Shown here: in pieces, positions 1-8,945 of the stretch
How positions within the stretch are numbered: position 1 is the first letter of the stretch
Layout of the letters: each line of letters begins with the position of its first letter
Assembly: GCA_963741565.1 (NCBI GenBank)
Contig: CAVUIK010000008.1
Coordinates: 496,001 to 560,000 of the forward strand
DNA length: 64,000 bases
Direction of reading: 5' to 3'
Source: Ga0077555 sp963741565
Lineage (GTDB): Bacteria; Pseudomonadota; Alphaproteobacteria; Rhizobiales; Hyphomicrobiaceae
Translations under genes and position numbers: made by a program
Notes under the pieces: generated by a model
The model's input: only the letters and a program-made list of their open reading frames with translations
The model's database searches: none
Told to the model about the DNA's origin: nothing

Positions 1-1
1 G

Positions 2-1810
2 ATCAAGCGGTCGATCCGGGATCTCTATTCGAAGGACATAGACGATGTGATCGTCGCTGGAGACGGCGCCTACCGCGAGGCGAGCGATTTCATGGGCATG
101 CTGATGCCCGGAAATGCGAACTACGTTGTGCGGTATCAGGAACCGGAGCCGCTCTTCACCCGGTATGGCATCGAGCGCCAGCTCAATGCGATGTTCAGTC
201 CCTACGTAACGCTGCGCTCCGGCGGCTACTGCGTCATCAATCAGACCGAAGCCCTGGTTGCAGTCGACGTCAACTCAGGAAAGTCGACGCGCGAATTCTC
301 CATCGAGGAAACGGCGCTCAACACCAACCTTGAAGCTGCCGAAGAGATTGCGCGCCAGCTGAAATTGCGCGACCTCGCGGGCCTGATCGTCATTGACTTT
401 ATTGACATGGAGGAGCGGCGGAACAATCGCAAGGTCGAGAACCGCTTGAAGGATGCGCTGCGCTTTGATCGCGCGCGCATTCAGGTTGGTCGCATCTCGC
501 ACTTCGGCCTTATGGAGATGTCACGCCAACGCTTGCGCACCGGCGTTCTCGAAGGCTCGACGTCCCAATGCCCGCACTGCCAGGGCACCGGCATCATCCG
601 CTCGGTCGAGTCGGTTGCCCTCGCCGTCTTGCGGTCACTCGAGGATCATCTCCTGAAGCAAGTTTCGTCCCTGTCGGCGAGCATGGCGGCAGGCGTTGCG
701 CTCTACATTCTCAATCACAAGCGCCCATTCATCACGGAGATGGAGCGGCGCTATGGCGTGCAGATCACGGTCGAAGCCAGCGATCGGATGCAGGGCGCCA
801 ATTTCGCCATTGAACGAACGGCCGTGCCCGTCGTCGCCGTAAAGCCGACCGGACGCGGTGCGGTCAGTATGGAGTGGGGTTTCGATGGCGAGGAGCCAGT
901 CGAAGCGCCACGGCGCGATGAACGGACCCCGGATCGGGATCGGGATCGGGATCGGCCGCGTGATCGCGTCCATCACCACGACCATAGCCACGACGACAAT
1001 GACCGTGACGATCGCCCGGCTCGCGGGCATGACGTCGGCAATGGTTTTGACGACGAACCCCAGGGTGACGGCCGCGGTGGCGAAGAGCGGAATGGCCGCC
1101 GCCGGCGGCGCGGACGCCGTGACCGGGTTGAAGGCGGCGAAGGCCGCGGTCACGACCGGGACCGCAATGCTCCGTCGCGCGATCATGGGCGAGGCCCGCG
1201 TCCCGGCACGGAAGCGTCGAGCCGCTGGCGGGATGACGACGTTGACCCACGTGACAGCGTCGCAGCCGCTCCGCTGCGCGACCGGGACGATCGCCCGCCC
1301 CCAGAAGACGATGTGATTGAACCGGTTCGGGAGCAGCGCGGCCCTGATGCTCCGCGAGGAGACCGGGACGACGGTGAGGAGAGCCGCCGCCGCCGCCGGC
1401 GTGGCCGACGTGGTGGCCGATCCCGTGGCCGTGACGGCGAACGAGAGGAGGGCCGCGATGGTCGTGAGACACGCGAGAACCGCCCTGTCTCGACCGAAGC
1501 TGGCGACTGGGGCGTAACGGACACGGTTCGCCCCGATGCGGATCAACCGCCGGCCTATCGCGAGCCGTCGCCAATGCCTCGTGATGCACAGCCGGAGCGG
1601 GGCGAGCAGTCGCCCAGGCGCTCAACCATCATCGAAACCGTTGATTCACCGCCGCCTTCGGCCGATCATCCGCCGCGCGTGCCAGAGCCTCAACGCCTGG
1701 TCGAAACGGCGCAGCGCCCGCCTGTTCAGGACACCGCGCCTCCGCCTTCCGACGAGCCTTCCGGCGCCTCGCGCAAAGGATGGTGGCAGCGTCGCTTCGG
1801 CGGCGGTTGA
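2..1810 (+). CDS. rne: Ribonuclease E/G, 5'-truncated by the window edge
   Basis: The reading frame is open from base 2, so the start lies upstream. The fragment carries the catalytic half of the RNase E/G fold: the VDVNSGKST motif near base 266 and the IDFIDM motif near base 395 hold the two metal-binding aspartates, and CPHCQGTG at about 569 is the zinc-link that joins subunits. After about base 870 the protein becomes a low-complexity, Arg/Asp/Glu/Pro-rich tail of roughly 300 residues ending in a Trp/Arg-rich patch. In the family this disordered tail binds RNA and degradosome partners. RNase E performs mRNA decay and rRNA/tRNA processing, usually at the inner membrane. The identification is firm; the tail is poorly conserved, so partner-binding sites cannot be assigned by eye. 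Confidence 0.95.
   Translation: MKRSIRDLYSKDIDDVIVAGDGAYREASDFMGMLMPGNANYVVRYQEPEPLFTRYGIERQLNAMFSPYVTLRSGGYCVINQTEALVAVDVNSGKSTREFSIEETALNTNLEAAEEIARQLKLRDLAGLIVIDFIDMEERRNNRKVENRLKDALRFDRARIQVGRISHFGLMEMSRQRLRTGVLEGSTSQCPHCQGTGIIRSVESVALAVLRSLEDHLLKQVSSLSASMAAGVALYILNHKRPFITEMERRYGVQITVEASDRMQGANFAIERTAVPVVAVKPTGRGAVSMEWGFDGEEPVEAPRRDERTPDRDRDRDRPRDRVHHHDHSHDDNDRDDRPARGHDVGNGFDDEPQGDGRGGEERNGRRRRRGRRDRVEGGEGRGHDRDRNAPSRDHGRGPRPGTEASSRWRDDDVDPRDSVAAAPLRDRDDRPPPEDDVIEPVREQRGPDAPRGDRDDGEESRRRRRRGRRGGRSRGRDGEREEGRDGRETRENRPVSTEAGDWGVTDTVRPDADQPPAYREPSPMPRDAQPERGEQSPRRSTIIETVDSPPPSADHPPRVPEPQRLVETAQRPPVQDTAPPPSDEPSGASRKGWWQRRFGGG
932..955 (+). repeat. Four tandem copies of GATCGG inside rne
   Basis: Four perfect 6-bp units encode alternating Asp-Arg in the disordered tail of RNase E. 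Being a multiple of three, copy-number change would keep the frame. This is probably ordinary repeat slippage in a charged linker. Confidence 0.8.
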
Positions 1811-1832
1811 TCCCGCCCCTCCGAAACCGACG

Positions 1833-1863
1833 AAAACGGGCCCGCGAGGGCCCGTTGTTGTTT
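1833..1863 (+). terminator. Rho-independent terminator of rne
   Basis: A perfect 8-bp stem (bases 1836-1843 with 1848-1855) closes a GCGA tetraloop of GNRA type and is followed by a T-rich stretch (1855-1863). It starts 26 bases after the rne stop codon and ends well before the next gene. Confidence 0.8.
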
Positions 1864-1975
1864 CTGCCCGGCGAACATCACACATGACTACTGCGTATTC
1901 CCCGGCTGCGCGCTAGGCTTGCGACCGATCCTTCCACGGCACTTCCACACTGAGCAGCAACAAGCGGGGACACCG

Positions 1976-3403
1976 ATGCTCGACCTCATCATTCAAGGCG
2001 GCGATGTCGTCACGCCGCAAGGCGTCGTCAAAGCCGACGTCGGCATTTCCGGCGAGATCATCGGCGCAATTGCCGCGCCTGACACCCTCGACACGAAGAT
2101 CGCCAAGCGGATCATCGATGCAACGGGCAAGATCGTCATGCCCGGTGGGATCGATCCTCATGTTCATCTCCACCACGTCTGGATCAAGCCCGACGGCACG
2201 CCGCTCACCACCGCCGGCCCGGAGCAGGTCGGCAAAGCCGCCCTCTTCGGCGGCACGACGACATTTATCGACTTCGCCTACTGGCGCGAAAATCAGACTG
2301 CGCTGCAGGGAATCGAAGCCCGAGACAAGGACTTCGTCGGCAAGAGCCCATGCGACTGGGCCTATCACATCATGCTGCACTCAGAGCCGCCACACACCTT
2401 CTCGGGCCAGCTCGCCGAAGCGATCCAAGCCGGTTATCCGACACTCAAGATCTTTACGACGAACATCCTGCCCTCGCGTTCCGGGCGCATGATCGACTTC
2501 GGCGACATCTGGGAAGCGTTCCAGGTGCTCGCGAACAATGGCGGCCTTGGCGTGATCCATGCCGAGGACAACGATATCGTCATGCACATGTACGCAAAGC
2601 TGATCCGCGAAGGCCGTGTCGGCTTCGAGCATCTAGCCGAAGCGCACAACCAGCTGTCGGAGGACTTGTCTTTCCGCCGCGTGTTGCGGCTTGCTGAAAG
2701 CGTGCCCGGGACCGCGCTCTACATGATGCACGTGTCTGCGGGAACGGGCGTACAGGCGATCCGCGAGGCGCGCGCCAAGGGCCTGCCCATCTACGGCGAG
2801 ACCCTGCACCAATACATGCTGTTCTCGGCCGACGACTACAAGCGTCCGAACGGGCAGATCTATCACACCTACCCGTCGCTCAAGTCGAAGGAGGACCAGA
2901 AAGCACTGTGGGCCGGCACGCTCGATGGGTCCATCAATTGCGTCGCAACCGACGAACTCTGCTGCACGTTGAACGACAAGACGCTCGGCAATCGCATCGA
3001 CAATACAACTGGCGGCAACTCCGGTGTCGAGCCGCGCCTTGGCGTTATGTACACCGAAATGGTCGCGCGGCGCGGCTACTCGCTCAATCGCTTCGTCGAA
3101 CTCGTTTCCAGCAATGCGGCGAAGGTTATGGGCCTTTACCCGCGGAAGGGCGCGATCGCGACGGGCAGCGACGCCGATATCACGATCATGGATCCGTCGC
3201 GGCGCGGTAAGGTGCACGCCGCAGACCTGCACGAGACCGATTACACGCCATGGGAAGGTCACGATATATTCGCCTGGCCCATCGTGACGATCCTGCGCGG
3301 CAAGGTGATGGTGGAGAACGGCCAGTACTTCGCCAGCCCGACCGACGGACGCTATTTGAAGCGCAAGATCGGCGCAGACATTCTCAGCGGAGCCGCGTTG
3401 TGA
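1976..3403 (+). CDS. Dihydropyrimidinase/hydantoinase-family amidohydrolase
   Basis: A 475-residue cyclic amidohydrolase. The ATG at 1976 is preferred over an upstream in-frame start because a GGGGA ribosome site sits just ahead and the protein then begins directly with the family's N-terminal beta-strand. Zinc ligands are visible: H62/H64 in DPHVHLHH, the lysine expected to be carboxylated at about K158 (PTLKIF), H195 (VIHAED), H252 (YMMHVSAG) and D326. The family opens dihydropyrimidine or hydantoin rings to N-carbamoyl amino acids. The usual TDH motif at the last metal ligand reads TDE here, so substrate may differ from classical dihydropyrimidinase. An N-carbamoyl amidohydrolase-type gene at 6219-7508 and an MFS carrier nearby suggest uptake plus two-step ring breakdown. 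Confidence 0.88.
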   Translation: MLDLIIQGGDVVTPQGVVKADVGISGEIIGAIAAPDTLDTKIAKRIIDATGKIVMPGGIDPHVHLHHVWIKPDGTPLTTAGPEQVGKAALFGGTTTFIDFAYWRENQTALQGIEARDKDFVGKSPCDWAYHIMLHSEPPHTFSGQLAEAIQAGYPTLKIFTTNILPSRSGRMIDFGDIWEAFQVLANNGGLGVIHAEDNDIVMHMYAKLIREGRVGFEHLAEAHNQLSEDLSFRRVLRLAESVPGTALYMMHVSAGTGVQAIREARAKGLPIYGETLHQYMLFSADDYKRPNGQIYHTYPSLKSKEDQKALWAGTLDGSINCVATDELCCTLNDKTLGNRIDNTTGGNSGVEPRLGVMYTEMVARRGYSLNRFVELVSSNAAKVMGLYPRKGAIATGSDADITIMDPSRRGKVHAADLHETDYTPWEGHDIFAWPIVTILRGKVMVENGQYFASPTDGRYLKRKIGADILSGAAL

Positions 3404-3693
3404 GCGAGTCGCCGCGCGATCCCTATCTTGTCCTCGTCGAACAAAGCCTGATCGCGTGGCGCTTGCTCGCCAAGGTAACCCGGACCGGCGATGGCGCTCT
3501 TCTCATCGCCGGACTTGGCCGCAGCGTCCGGGTCGAACGAGCACCTCCCGATCTGCCGTTTCGATGGTTTGTCACGGCCGATGGCCGCCGCCGTTCAGCG
3601 GTCTCCGTTGTCGCTGTCTTGAAGCAAATTCGCGGCACCCTCGACCCAGGCTACGCCAGCAACCGGATTCGGGTGGCTGCATCGGTCATGTGA
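3400..3693 (+). CDS. Conserved-looking small protein coupled to the hydantoinase
   Basis: A 97-residue protein starting with GTG at 3400, overlapping the stop codon of the hydantoinase gene by four bases, which suggests translational coupling. It ends inside the converging MFS gene (8-base overlap). No signal peptide or membrane segment is apparent; the middle contains a short beta-like stretch (LLIAGLGRSVRVER) and a basic RRR patch. I do not recognise the family. Coupling argues for a function with the hydantoinase, for example as an accessory subunit or folding partner, but this is inference only. Confidence 0.6.
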   Translation: MSESPRDPYLVLVEQSLIAWRLLAKVTRTGDGALLIAGLGRSVRVERAPPDLPFRWFVTADGRRRSAVSVVAVLKQIRGTLDPGYASNRIRVAASVM

Positions 3694-5134
3694 GATCCCG
3701 CGGTCCAGGCACCAGCCGCGGCGGATCTTGGACCGCTGATCTCGCTTTCACTGCACGCACGCGACGGGGCGCCGCCGCCCAAATCAGGGCCGTCGAGATG
3801 ACACAGAGCGCCATCGCCAGAAGGCAGGCCGCATCATAGCTGCCTGTCCGGTCGTGAATCACACCGAAAACCCAGGGACCAAGGGCGGCGCCACTCGACC
3901 CAAACACAGCCGTAACGCCGAAAATGCGACCGTACTGGCGCCCCTGGAACAGATCCGCCGGAATCGCTCCGATCGCCGGCGTCAATCCGTAACCGAAGAA
4001 TCCCTGCGCGATCACCATGGCCCAGACCAACGAGGTTTGCGGGTATCGCGCCAACAGAAACATGAGACCGTAGCAGACAAAAAACCCCATACAGGCAAGC
4101 GTCCACACCCATTCCCGGCCGATGCGATCCGCTAGATAGCCAAGCAAAATCTGGCCGCCAACTCCGAACATCGGGACAAGGCCCAGTGCAACGGCCGAGA
4201 ACGTCGTGTTGAAACCGAGATCCAGCAGGAATTTGGTCTGGTGCACCAAGATGGCGTACCAGACGAACAGAGCGAGAAAGAAGCCGATCGCGAAGCACCA
4301 GAAGCGACCCGTTCGGGCCGCGCGCGCCAGCGTCCATTCACTTGCTGCCCAGCTGGGATCGACGATGCGCATCGCGCTGGCGTTCGGTTGCCCATCGCTG
4401 TGCGCGGTATCTCCATCGGGCTGGAGCTCGAGATCCTGCGGCCGCCGGCTCAGCAGCAGAAAATTGAGCGGCACAACCAGCACGACAAGAGCGATCGCCA
4501 TCACCAGGCACGCCGACCGCCAACCACCCCGATCGATCAGCATTTGCATCCACGGGAAAAGTAGTAGCGCCAGCAGTCCCGCCCCCGCACATGCGATCCC
4601 AATTGCCAGCCCGCGACGGCGCTCGAACCAGCTCGGCAGAAAGACAAAGTGGCCGTTATAGGCAAAGCTGGTGCTGCCGCCGATCACGAGCAGTCCAAGC
4701 GTCAGGTAGAACTCGAGCGGGCTCCTCGCCCAGGTCGTGAGCACGAACCCCGCCGCAACAATGATGGCGCCGATTGGCAGGACCCGCTGCGGCCCGTAGC
4801 GATCAATCCAGGCACCAAGCAATGGAAAGATCAATGCAGCTACGATGAAGCCCAAAGAAAACACGGACGCCGTCAGGCCGCGCTCCCAGCCAAACTCGGC
4901 AATAATCGGTGGGAACAAGAGAGAAAACGCCGTGCGGACGCTTGCACCCATTCCAAGCGTCAGAAAACCGACAGCCACAATCACCCAACCGTAGTAGAAC
5001 GGCACGCGGCGCGCGAATGCTTTGGCGGTGTGAGACACGGAAATGGCTGGCCTGGACGGGAGTGGGCTGGAACGTGCCGCACCTTCACCGCCCCATCTGC
5101 CTCGCGCAAGTCCAATCGTTTTCTCCCACTGCAC
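3686..5134 (-). CDS. MFS transporter, OFA-like 12-TM carrier
   Basis: Up to 482 residues with about twelve hydrophobic helices, a cytoplasmic loop near the middle and the MFS loop signature DRYGPQR after helix 2, matched by ADRIGREW in the second half. The FYYGWVIVAVGF opening helix resembles the oxalate/formate antiporter-like group of major facilitator carriers. The start is uncertain: the longest form begins with GTG at 5134, but a GTG at 5038 gives a more typical short N-terminus (VSHTAKAFARR). It faces the hydantoinase and 97-aa genes convergently. Transport of the heterocycle or its carbamoyl product is a guess from context. Confidence 0.85.
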   Translation of the reverse strand: MQWEKTIGLARGRWGGEGAARSSPLPSRPAISVSHTAKAFARRVPFYYGWVIVAVGFLTLGMGASVRTAFSLLFPPIIAEFGWERGLTASVFSLGFIVAALIFPLLGAWIDRYGPQRVLPIGAIIVAAGFVLTTWARSPLEFYLTLGLLVIGGSTSFAYNGHFVFLPSWFERRRGLAIGIACAGAGLLALLLFPWMQMLIDRGGWRSACLVMAIALVVLVVPLNFLLLSRRPQDLELQPDGDTAHSDGQPNASAMRIVDPSWAASEWTLARAARTGRFWCFAIGFFLALFVWYAILVHQTKFLLDLGFNTTFSAVALGLVPMFGVGGQILLGYLADRIGREWVWTLACMGFFVCYGLMFLLARYPQTSLVWAMVIAQGFFGYGLTPAIGAIPADLFQGRQYGRIFGVTAVFGSSGAALGPWVFGVIHDRTGSYDAACLLAMALCVISTALIWAAAPRRVRAVKARSAVQDPPRLVPGPRDLT

Positions 5135-5215
5135 GGCACGTCTGCGATTGTGGTACGTTCAGCACGTTGCACACATTCGCGTGCACGCTTGAACGACGGC
5201 GTTGGGGCCAGTTGC

Positions 5216-6211
5216 ATGATCCCCGTTTCGGTCCTCACCGGATTTCTGGGCAGCGGCAAGACCACCTTGCTCGGTCATCTTCTGCGCCAACCGGCGTTCT
5301 CGAAGACGGCTGTCATCATCAACGAGTTCGGCGAGATCGGGCTCGACCACGATCTGATTGCGGCCAGCAATGAGAGTTTCATCGAACTGACGACGGGCTG
5401 CCTTTGCTGCAAAGTCCGTGGTGATCTGGTCGCGACGGTCGACGATATGCTTCGTCGCCGCGAGCATGGCGAGGTGATGGCGTTCGACCGCATCGTTATC
5501 GAAACCAGCGGGCTCGCCGATCCCGCACCGATCCTGCACGCCTTGATGACGGATCAGGGCCTTGTCGACCGAGCAACGCTGGCTGGCGTCATCACCACTG
5601 TCGACGCCGTGACGGGCGAGCAGACCCTGAGCCGCGAGCCGCTTTCGCAAAAACAGGTGGCCGTGGCCGACCGTCTCGTCCTCACCAAGACGGATCTTGC
5701 GGATCCCGCCAGCAATGGCGTGAGCCGCCGCCTGGACCGCCTCAATCCGAACGCAGCACGCCTGGTTTCGAGCCATGGCGTGATCGACGCAGCGGTGTTG
5801 TTCGCGTCGGCGAGCCCTGACTTTTCCCACATCTCGATGCACCTCAATTCGAACGGCTCAACCTCGCCCCAAGCCGATCACGACCCCGAGATCGTGTCGT
5901 TCGTCGTCGTGCGAAATAAGCCGGTCCAGGCGATCGTACTGACCTTGCTGCTCGAGACGTTGGCCGAGCATTGTGGAAACGATCTCTTACGCCTCAAAGG
6001 CATTGTCGACATCGCCGAGAGTCCCGGCCGCCCGGCCGTGGTGCACGGCGTGCAACACGTGTTTCATCCGTTGGCTTGGCTCGATCGATGGCCATCCGAA
6101 GATCACCGCTCGCGCCTCGTCTTCATCGTGCGCAATATTCCGAGAGGCTGGGTGGAGGCATTACTGGACGCGCTGGAGCTGGAGGTTGCAGAAGCTCAAC
6201 ACGCGCGCTGA
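5216..6211 (+). CDS. CobW/COG0523-type G3E GTPase, putative metal chaperone
   Basis: A 331-residue protein starting at ATG 5216. Residues 9-17 form the Walker A motif GFLGSGKTT, and CLCC at residues 62-65 is the CXCC metal-binding signature of COG0523 proteins. The C-terminal CobW_C region is present (HGVQHVFHPLAWL). These GTPases insert metals, often zinc, into client enzymes or act under metal limitation. Its two neighbours are both metallohydrolases (hydantoinase and M20 carbamoylase), so delivery of metal to them is a reasonable hypothesis. The CDS ends 8 bases from the converging carbamoylase gene. Confidence 0.9.
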   Translation: MIPVSVLTGFLGSGKTTLLGHLLRQPAFSKTAVIINEFGEIGLDHDLIAASNESFIELTTGCLCCKVRGDLVATVDDMLRRREHGEVMAFDRIVIETSGLADPAPILHALMTDQGLVDRATLAGVITTVDAVTGEQTLSREPLSQKQVAVADRLVLTKTDLADPASNGVSRRLDRLNPNAARLVSSHGVIDAAVLFASASPDFSHISMHLNSNGSTSPQADHDPEIVSFVVVRNKPVQAIVLTLLLETLAEHCGNDLLRLKGIVDIAESPGRPAVVHGVQHVFHPLAWLDRWPSEDHRSRLVFIVRNIPRGWVEALLDALELEVAEAQHAR

Positions 6212-6218
6212 CCGGCGA

Positions 6219-7508
6219 TCAACCGATCTCACCGACAAGCCACCGCGTCATGACAGCGGCGGCCTTCAGGAAATCATCGATGTCCATGGCCTCACGCGGA
6301 TTGTGGCTGCCGTTGGCATTGCGCACGAACAACATGCATGACGGAACGCCAGCCACCGTGAATGTCGCGGTATCATGCGATGCTGGGCTGGCTAGCGGCA
6401 TGGTGGGAATCCCGAGCGCCTTGGCGGACGCCGTCAGTTTCTCGAACAACGCGGGATTGGATGGCGCAACGTCCGCCGTCGCGCGTGCCCCAAGATCGAA
6501 CGTCACACCACGCTGTTGTTCGATCGCGGCGATCAACCGCTTCATCTCCGCCTCCAGTGCCGCGAGGTGGGATTTGTCGTAAGCTCGAACATCGAGGCTC
6601 AACGTGAACGCTCCCGCCACTTTGGTCAGTGCGTGCTCGGCCGCGTCTGTATAGAAACGGCCGATGGTGAAGGCCATTGGATTGCCCGCCGCATCATTCC
6701 TTTGCCAGATGTCATCCATACCGCGCGCAAAGTCACTCGCGGCCAAAACCGCATCCTGGCGGAAGCGTCGTGGCAACCCGACATGGGCCCACTCGCCGAT
6801 GATCCGCATATCCGGGTAGCGAAAATTGCCGGGAACACCGGTGCCGATCGCAACCGGCAACCCGGCTTCGATGAGCTGCGGCGCCTGCTCGATATGGATT
6901 TCCACCCACGCCCGGATATCCTTCGCATGAAGCTCGGCCTTGCGGGCTCGAACCGCTGCGATATCGGCTCCGCAGTCGGCCATGTGTTCGGCGAGTGGTC
7001 GACCCGTATCGACGCGCGGCGCCGCCAGTGCTCCATCGGGAAGCACGCCGAACGCCGACCGGCTGCCGATATAGGAGACCTGGAACCAGACGCTTTCCTC
7101 CGCCCTGATCGCCATTGTCGTAACGTCACAGGCTGGCGTCAGCCCAAGTGTCTGCACCGCCTTGATCGCGATCAGGCCGCCCAACACGCCCGCGGCTCCA
7201 TCGAAGTTTCCGCCGTTGGCGACAGAATCGATGTGCGACCCCATCATCACCCGGGGCAACCGGCGGTCAGCACCTGGCAACGTCATATAAAGGTTGGCCG
7301 CGTGATCATACTTTTGCTCGAGGCCGAGGCCCTGGGCGTGCCGCTCAATCACGCGATAGCCAAATTGCTCGCCGGCACCGAACGTATCCCGCGTAACGCC
7401 CTCGCCGCTCTTGTCGAGGCTGCCAGCGCGCAACTCGTCGAAGAGGCTTGAGACCTCGCCATTTTGCGCAAGCACGGCCGCCAAAATGGCGTCTTCGGAA
7501 GGGCGCAT
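6219..7508 (-). CDS. M20-family N-carbamoyl-amino acid / allantoate-type amidohydrolase
   Basis: A 429-residue Zn-dependent hydrolase of the hydantoinase/carbamoylase (Zn peptidase M20) family. Visible metal motifs are GSHIDS (H92), NGGNFDGA (D103), the glutamate pair in RAEESVWF (about 137-138), EIHIEQAPQL and SPASHDTATF near the end. The ATG at 7508 is chosen over an in-frame TTG two codons earlier. The family removes the carbamoyl group from N-carbamoyl-beta-alanine, N-carbamoyl-L-amino acids or allantoate. With the ring-opening enzyme 4 kb away it would complete a hydantoin or dihydropyrimidine pathway. Confidence 0.88.
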   Translation of the reverse strand: MRPSEDAILAAVLAQNGEVSSLFDELRAGSLDKSGEGVTRDTFGAGEQFGYRVIERHAQGLGLEQKYDHAANLYMTLPGADRRLPRVMMGSHIDSVANGGNFDGAAGVLGGLIAIKAVQTLGLTPACDVTTMAIRAEESVWFQVSYIGSRSAFGVLPDGALAAPRVDTGRPLAEHMADCGADIAAVRARKAELHAKDIRAWVEIHIEQAPQLIEAGLPVAIGTGVPGNFRYPDMRIIGEWAHVGLPRRFRQDAVLAASDFARGMDDIWQRNDAAGNPMAFTIGRFYTDAAEHALTKVAGAFTLSLDVRAYDKSHLAALEAEMKRLIAAIEQQRGVTFDLGARATADVAPSNPALFEKLTASAKALGIPTMPLASPASHDTATFTVAGVPSCMLFVRNANGSHNPREAMDIDDFLKAAAVMTRWLVGEIG

Positions 7509-7550
7509 GAGCAATCTCCAGCATGCATGTCGAGCGAGCCGGCCCTGGCG

Positions 7551-7979
7551 CTACTCGAAGAGTTTTCCCGGGATGTCTCGGATATGGCCGCGAAACTCGG
7601 CAATCATCTCGCTGGCTTCCGAACGTACCGTCACATCATATATGCCGCTGCGTTCGCCGCGATAGCGCTCGTTCGCCTCGGCGATCAGTCGCATCCCAAG
7701 CCGCGCCGGCGCGATCAGAACAATCTGGCCCGTCTGCAGAACCGCGCGCTGGTTGTAGCTGTTGGAGGCGAACGCACATGCACTGTCCGCGAGTGAAAAG
7801 ATCAATCCGCCGTGGCACATATCGAGGCCGTTCACCATTGTCTCACGCACGAGCATTGCGATGGTCGCAGCCCCAGGCCCTACGGAGACAATCTCCATCC
7901 CGAGTGCTGCGCTTGCCTTGTCATCAGCCCACATGACATCCGCCGCACGACGCGCAATCGCCATTGGGTCAGTTGCCAT
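7551..7979 (-). CDS. paaI: Hotdog-fold phenylacetyl-type CoA thioesterase PaaI
   Basis: A 142-residue hotdog thioesterase. The signature NGLDMCHGGLIFSLAD places the catalytic Asn and His-Gly-Gly as in PaaI, which hydrolyses dead-end CoA esters during phenylacetate breakdown. It lies 11 bases downstream of the paaG-like gene on the same strand, so the two form an operon. Length and motif match the family well. No paaABCDE, paaK or paaZ is in the window, so the exact substrate is uncertain. Confidence 0.9.
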   Translation of the reverse strand: MATDPMAIARRAADVMWADDKASAALGMEIVSVGPGAATIAMLVRETMVNGLDMCHGGLIFSLADSACAFASNSYNQRAVLQTGQIVLIAPARLGMRLIAEANERYRGERSGIYDVTVRSEASEMIAEFRGHIRDIPGKLFE

Positions 7980-7990
7980 GGCTCCAATCC

Positions 7991-8785
7991 TCAGGTCTTG
8001 CGTCCGGTGAATCCCGGGTGGCGCTTCTCGAGAAACGCTCCGACACCCTCGATGTAGTCAGAAGATTTTCCGGCAAGACGCTGCAAGTCCCGCTCGAGCC
8101 CGAGTTGCGCACTCAGATCGTTATCGACGGAAGCAAGGAATGCCCGCTTCTGCAGACCTATCCCATAGGTCCCGGCCTTGGCGAGCCGCTCGGCCGTCGC
8201 GGTCACTTCAGTCTCGAACCTCTCATCGTCGATGGCTTTCCAGATCAACCCCCAGGCCTCCGCCTGGTCCGCCTTCAGCGGCTCCGCCAACATCGCTAGG
8301 CCGCGAGCGCGGGCATCGCCAACCATGCGCGGCAGGAAATAAGTGCTGCCGCAGTCTGGCACCAAGCCGATTTTGGCGAAGGCTTGGATGAAGATCGCCG
8401 ACTTCTTCGCAATCACGATATCGCAAGCCAGCGCGAGACTTGCCCCGCCACCCGCCGCTATGCCATTGACGGCTCCGATAATCGGTTTCGACAGCCCGCG
8501 CATCCTCTCGATCATGCCGTTGTAGCGATCGAGCACGGGCCCCAGATCCGGCTGCGGTCCGGTGGCGCTATAGACCTCTGCCGAAAGATCCTGGCCGGCA
8601 CAAAACGCTCGCCCTGCTCCCGTCAGCACGACGACCCGGCACGCATCCTCGCGCTCTGCATCGGACAGCGCCGCCATCATCGCCGCATGGACATCTTTGT
8701 TCAGCGCGTTGAGCTTTTCGGTCCGGTTCAGCGTCAAGCGCGTGATCCCGTCCGACTTTGTTACCAGCACTGTCTCCCCAGCCAT
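7991..8785 (-). CDS. paaG: Enoyl-CoA hydratase/isomerase, PaaG-like
   Basis: A 264-residue crotonase-fold protein with oxyanion-hole segments AFCAGQDL and NGIAAGGGASLALACDI. The LVPDCGSTYFLPR segment carries the Asp typical of PaaG, the 1,2-epoxyphenylacetyl-CoA isomerase that makes the oxepin ring. It is transcribed toward paaI with an 11-base gap. The symbol is a best match; a generic enoyl-CoA hydratase role cannot be excluded because no other paa genes are near. Confidence 0.82.
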   Translation of the reverse strand: MAGETVLVTKSDGITRLTLNRTEKLNALNKDVHAAMMAALSDAEREDACRVVVLTGAGRAFCAGQDLSAEVYSATGPQPDLGPVLDRYNGMIERMRGLSKPIIGAVNGIAAGGGASLALACDIVIAKKSAIFIQAFAKIGLVPDCGSTYFLPRMVGDARARGLAMLAEPLKADQAEAWGLIWKAIDDERFETEVTATAERLAKAGTYGIGLQKRAFLASVDNDLSAQLGLERDLQRLAGKSSDYIEGVGAFLEKRHPGFTGRKT

Positions 8786-8945
8786 TGGTGTCTCCCGTGT
8801 TGGCTCGCTCCGAAGTACTGTGCGGCGCAGGCGCCTCTGCGTCCACCACCGACCGGACTCACACGCCCTTTGCGTTGACCCGGCCGGGTAACCTGGGCTA
8901 AACGTGATATATCAGATGCGTGAGACCTGACCTCGGAGAGAACAG

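Noticed and set aside
635..1546. Long minus-strand frame of about 300 codons opposite rne
   Set aside because: It is antisense to the Arg/Asp-rich tail of RNase E, where high GC keeps several frames open; no family features or ribosome site.
4692..4697. GAACTC within the MFS gene as another suspect insertion site
   Set aside because: The MFS frame reads through it normally, so this GAACTC is genuine; not every GAACTC marks an error.
4649..5215. Upstream extension of the CobW frame
   Set aside because: Lies opposite the MFS gene and has no family similarity; the Walker A motif needs the start at 5216.
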